DNA of 6,269 bases from NCBI GenBank assembly GCA_902803125.1, contig CADCOZ010000062.1:1-6269 (forward strand), written 5' to 3'. Numbering within the stretch: the stretch's first letter is position 1; each line of letters begins with the position of its first letter. The notes below the pieces were generated by a model. That model worked only from the letters and a program-made list of their open reading frames with translations, did not search any database and was not told where the DNA came from. Below, one piece after another: positions 5,229 to 6,269 of the stretch. The translations under genes and the position numbers were made by a program. Source of the stretch: an uncultured Ruminococcus sp. (GTDB taxonomy: Bacteria > Bacillota > Clostridia > Oscillospirales > Acutalibacteraceae).

Positions 5229-6269
5229 TTATCTGCCGTGTTTACGGCCGGCGGTGCTGTTGGGGTTCGTGAAGTCAATGCCAAGGGCTTGCGATACGGC
5301 TTCAATAAGGCCGTTACTGCTGAAGGTCGCACCGCTGACGGTGTCAACTTCTGTACTTTGGGCGGCAAGAATGGCAGAAATAACCCCGCTGGCCGCACGG
5401 CTGAAAAATTGGTTGTCATCCTGATAGGAATTAACCGTGATATCCGTTATCCTTCCGCCAACCACCGTTACCGTTACACTGGTAGCTCCTCGATATCCCG
5501 TACCCGTGCCGGTATAAACCCCGTCAGCAAGAAGGCCGCTCGGTTCCGAACTGCTCTCGTCTAAACTGCTCTCGTCCGAACTGGTTTCGTCCAAACTGCT
5601 TTCTTCCAGACTGCTTTCGTCCAAACTGGTTTCGTCAGAATTGGTTGTATCGGAAGAATGAGGCCGGTTATGGGTATTGCTGGTGTCGGTTTTGCTGTTT
5701 TCATCGGCAGAAGTTTGTGTTTGTTCGGTGCTGTTTTCAAAAAGAATCTGATCGCCCAAAGCGTTTTTGACCGCTTCTATCAGGCCATTACTGCTGAAGG
5801 TGGCTCCGCTGACGGTGTCAACTTCTGTACTTTGGGCGGCAAGAATGGCAGGAATCACCGCATTTTGTACTTTTGCAAAAAACTCGCTGTCGTCCCTTTT
5901 TTCATCTACGCTAATGTCTGTTATATAGCCGCCGCTGACGGTTACGGTCACGGCAACAGTTCCTCGGAAGCCCGTGCCGGTGCCGGTGTAGGTGCCGTCT
6001 TTATAGGGGCCGCTGTTGTTGGTAAGTGATACCTCAGCAGAAAGTATTTCGCCGCTGTTGTTCTGTGAAGGGGCAGGAATACAGCCCACATAATACACAC
6101 CCATCAGAGCCGCCGCCGCTGCTGTGCCGGATACCGCCGGCAAAACATCGGCCTTCACGTTTTGACGGTGACAAACGGTTGTACACCGCAGACAGTTAAT
6201 ACATTCGCCGCTTGTAATCGTATCGTACCGATTCATGGGAATGGCCATGGTGCATTGGCCGGTACACAG
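5229..6269 (-). CDS. Membrane 4Fe-4S protein with two FMN-binding domains (C-terminal part)
   Basis: Partial: the frame is open through the right window edge (first whole codon CTG at 6269), giving 346 residues and a TAA stop. In order: LCTGQC, likely the last two Cys of a first 4Fe-4S site; a complete CxxCxxCxxxC site (C23, C26, C29, C33); a hydrophobic helix about 42-64 after a basic stretch; FMN-binding domain 1 (about 91-172) with DTVSGAT at 151-157; a Ser/Asp/Glu/Thr linker (about 176-245); FMN-binding domain 2 (about 249-330) with DTVSGAT at 309-315. The motif fits the ApbE flavinylation rule Dxx[ST]GA[TS], so both domains should carry covalent FMN on the last Thr. Likely role: passing electrons from cytoplasmic ferredoxin-type clusters across the membrane to outside flavins, as in NapH/NosR/RnfG-like proteins. 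Donor and acceptor are unknown. The upstream missing part probably holds more membrane helices. Confidence 0.85.
   Translation of the reverse strand: MCTGQCTMAIPMNRYDTITSGECINCLRCTTVCHRQNVKADVLPAVSGTAAAAALMGVYYVGCIPAPSQNNSGEILSAEVSLTNNSGPYKDGTYTGTGTGFRGTVAVTVTVSGGYITDISVDEKRDDSEFFAKVQNAVIPAILAAQSTEVDTVSGATFSSNGLIEAVKNALGDQILFENSTEQTQTSADENSKTDTSNTHNRPHSSDTTNSDETSLDESSLEESSLDETSSDESSLDESSSEPSGLLADGVYTGTGTGYRGATSVTVTVVGGRITDITVNSYQDDNQFFSRAASGVISAILAAQSTEVDTVSGATFSSNGLIEAVSQALGIDFTNPNSTAGRKHGR
5332..5377. repeat. 46-bp exact duplicate, copy in FMN-binding domain 2
   Basis: These bases are identical to 5806-5851 and encode the stretch leading into the flavinylation motif. The surrounding bases encode the same protein sequence (27 residues identical in both domains) but with synonymous changes, so the exact identity is confined to this tract. 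Confidence 0.85.
5548..5637 (-). repeat. 15-bp tandem repeat, six units, coding for the Ser/Asp/Glu linker
   Basis: Six imperfect 15-base units (starting at 5548, 5563, 5578, 5593, 5608 and 5623), built on AACTGCTTTCGTCC, encode five-residue repeats of the type S-L/S-D/E-E/D-S/T in the linker between the two FMN domains. The linker is acidic and probably unfolded, acting as a flexible extracytoplasmic tether. Unit number is likely to vary between strains through slippage. Confidence 0.85.
5806..5851. repeat. 46-bp exact duplicate, copy in FMN-binding domain 1
   Basis: Partner of 5332-5377, 474 bases apart in direct orientation within one gene. It reflects the internal duplication that made the two FMN domains. 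Direct repeats of this length could recombine and delete one domain together with the linker in frame, since 474 is a multiple of 3. Confidence 0.85.

Noticed and set aside
4961..5419. 152-codon minus-strand frame, including a 38-codon piece from ATG 5077
   Set aside because: Its first part overlaps the FMN-binding gene in another frame, and the rest crosses the hairpin pair and the 13-bp terminator stem; no ribosome binding site at either ATG.
6246..6248. ATG as the start of the FMN-binding protein
   Set aside because: The frame stays open upstream to the window edge and encodes LCTGQCT, with Cys residues expected for a 4Fe-4S site; the true start is outside the window.
1..6269. CRISPR array, integrase, transposase or toxin-antitoxin genes
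   Set aside because: No regularly spaced direct repeats other than the coding 15-bp units, and no such protein motifs in any frame inspected.

Overview
The window looks like chromosomal DNA from an anaerobic member of the Bacillota, most likely class Clostridia (Oscillospiraceae/Ruminococcaceae-like). This is inferred from the protein style of SbcC and SbcD, from a membrane 4Fe-4S/FMN-binding protein of a type common in gut clostridia, from the strong AGGAG ribosome binding sites and from intergenic spaces filled with short perfect hairpins. No tRNA, rRNA, CRISPR array or transposase is visible.

All three genes lie on the minus strand, so the window reads right to left. At the right edge (5229-6269, running off the window) is the C-terminal part of a membrane electron-transfer protein. 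It carries a ferredoxin-like 4Fe-4S segment, one membrane helix, and two FMN-binding domains, each with an ApbE-type flavinylation motif, joined by a Ser/Asp/Glu-rich repeat linker. A gap of about 680 bases (4550-5228) follows. It holds a pair of small hairpins, a terminator-like stem-loop, an inverted repeat, a perfect consensus promoter (TTGACA-17-TATAAT) pointing left, a short open frame, a 14-bp tandem duplication and a 70-bp hairpin-bearing repeat.

That promoter should drive the sbcD-sbcC operon (4549 down to 123). The two genes overlap by 4 bp (ATGA) and encode the nuclease and ATPase subunits of the SbcCD (Mre11-Rad50-like) complex. This complex processes DNA hairpins, cruciforms and blocked double-strand ends during repair and replication. 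The predicted transcript has an unusually long leader of about 310 nt. Ten bases after the sbcC stop the sequence becomes another cluster of perfect hairpins (1-114).

The 70-bp element upstream of sbcD and the element downstream of sbcC are copies of one repeat in opposite orientation (59 of 60 bases identical over the core). The operon for a hairpin-cutting nuclease is therefore bracketed by long, nearly perfect hairpin-forming repeats. This arrangement and the long leader are the most interesting things here. The genes themselves belong to known families, and I see no clearly new multi-gene system.
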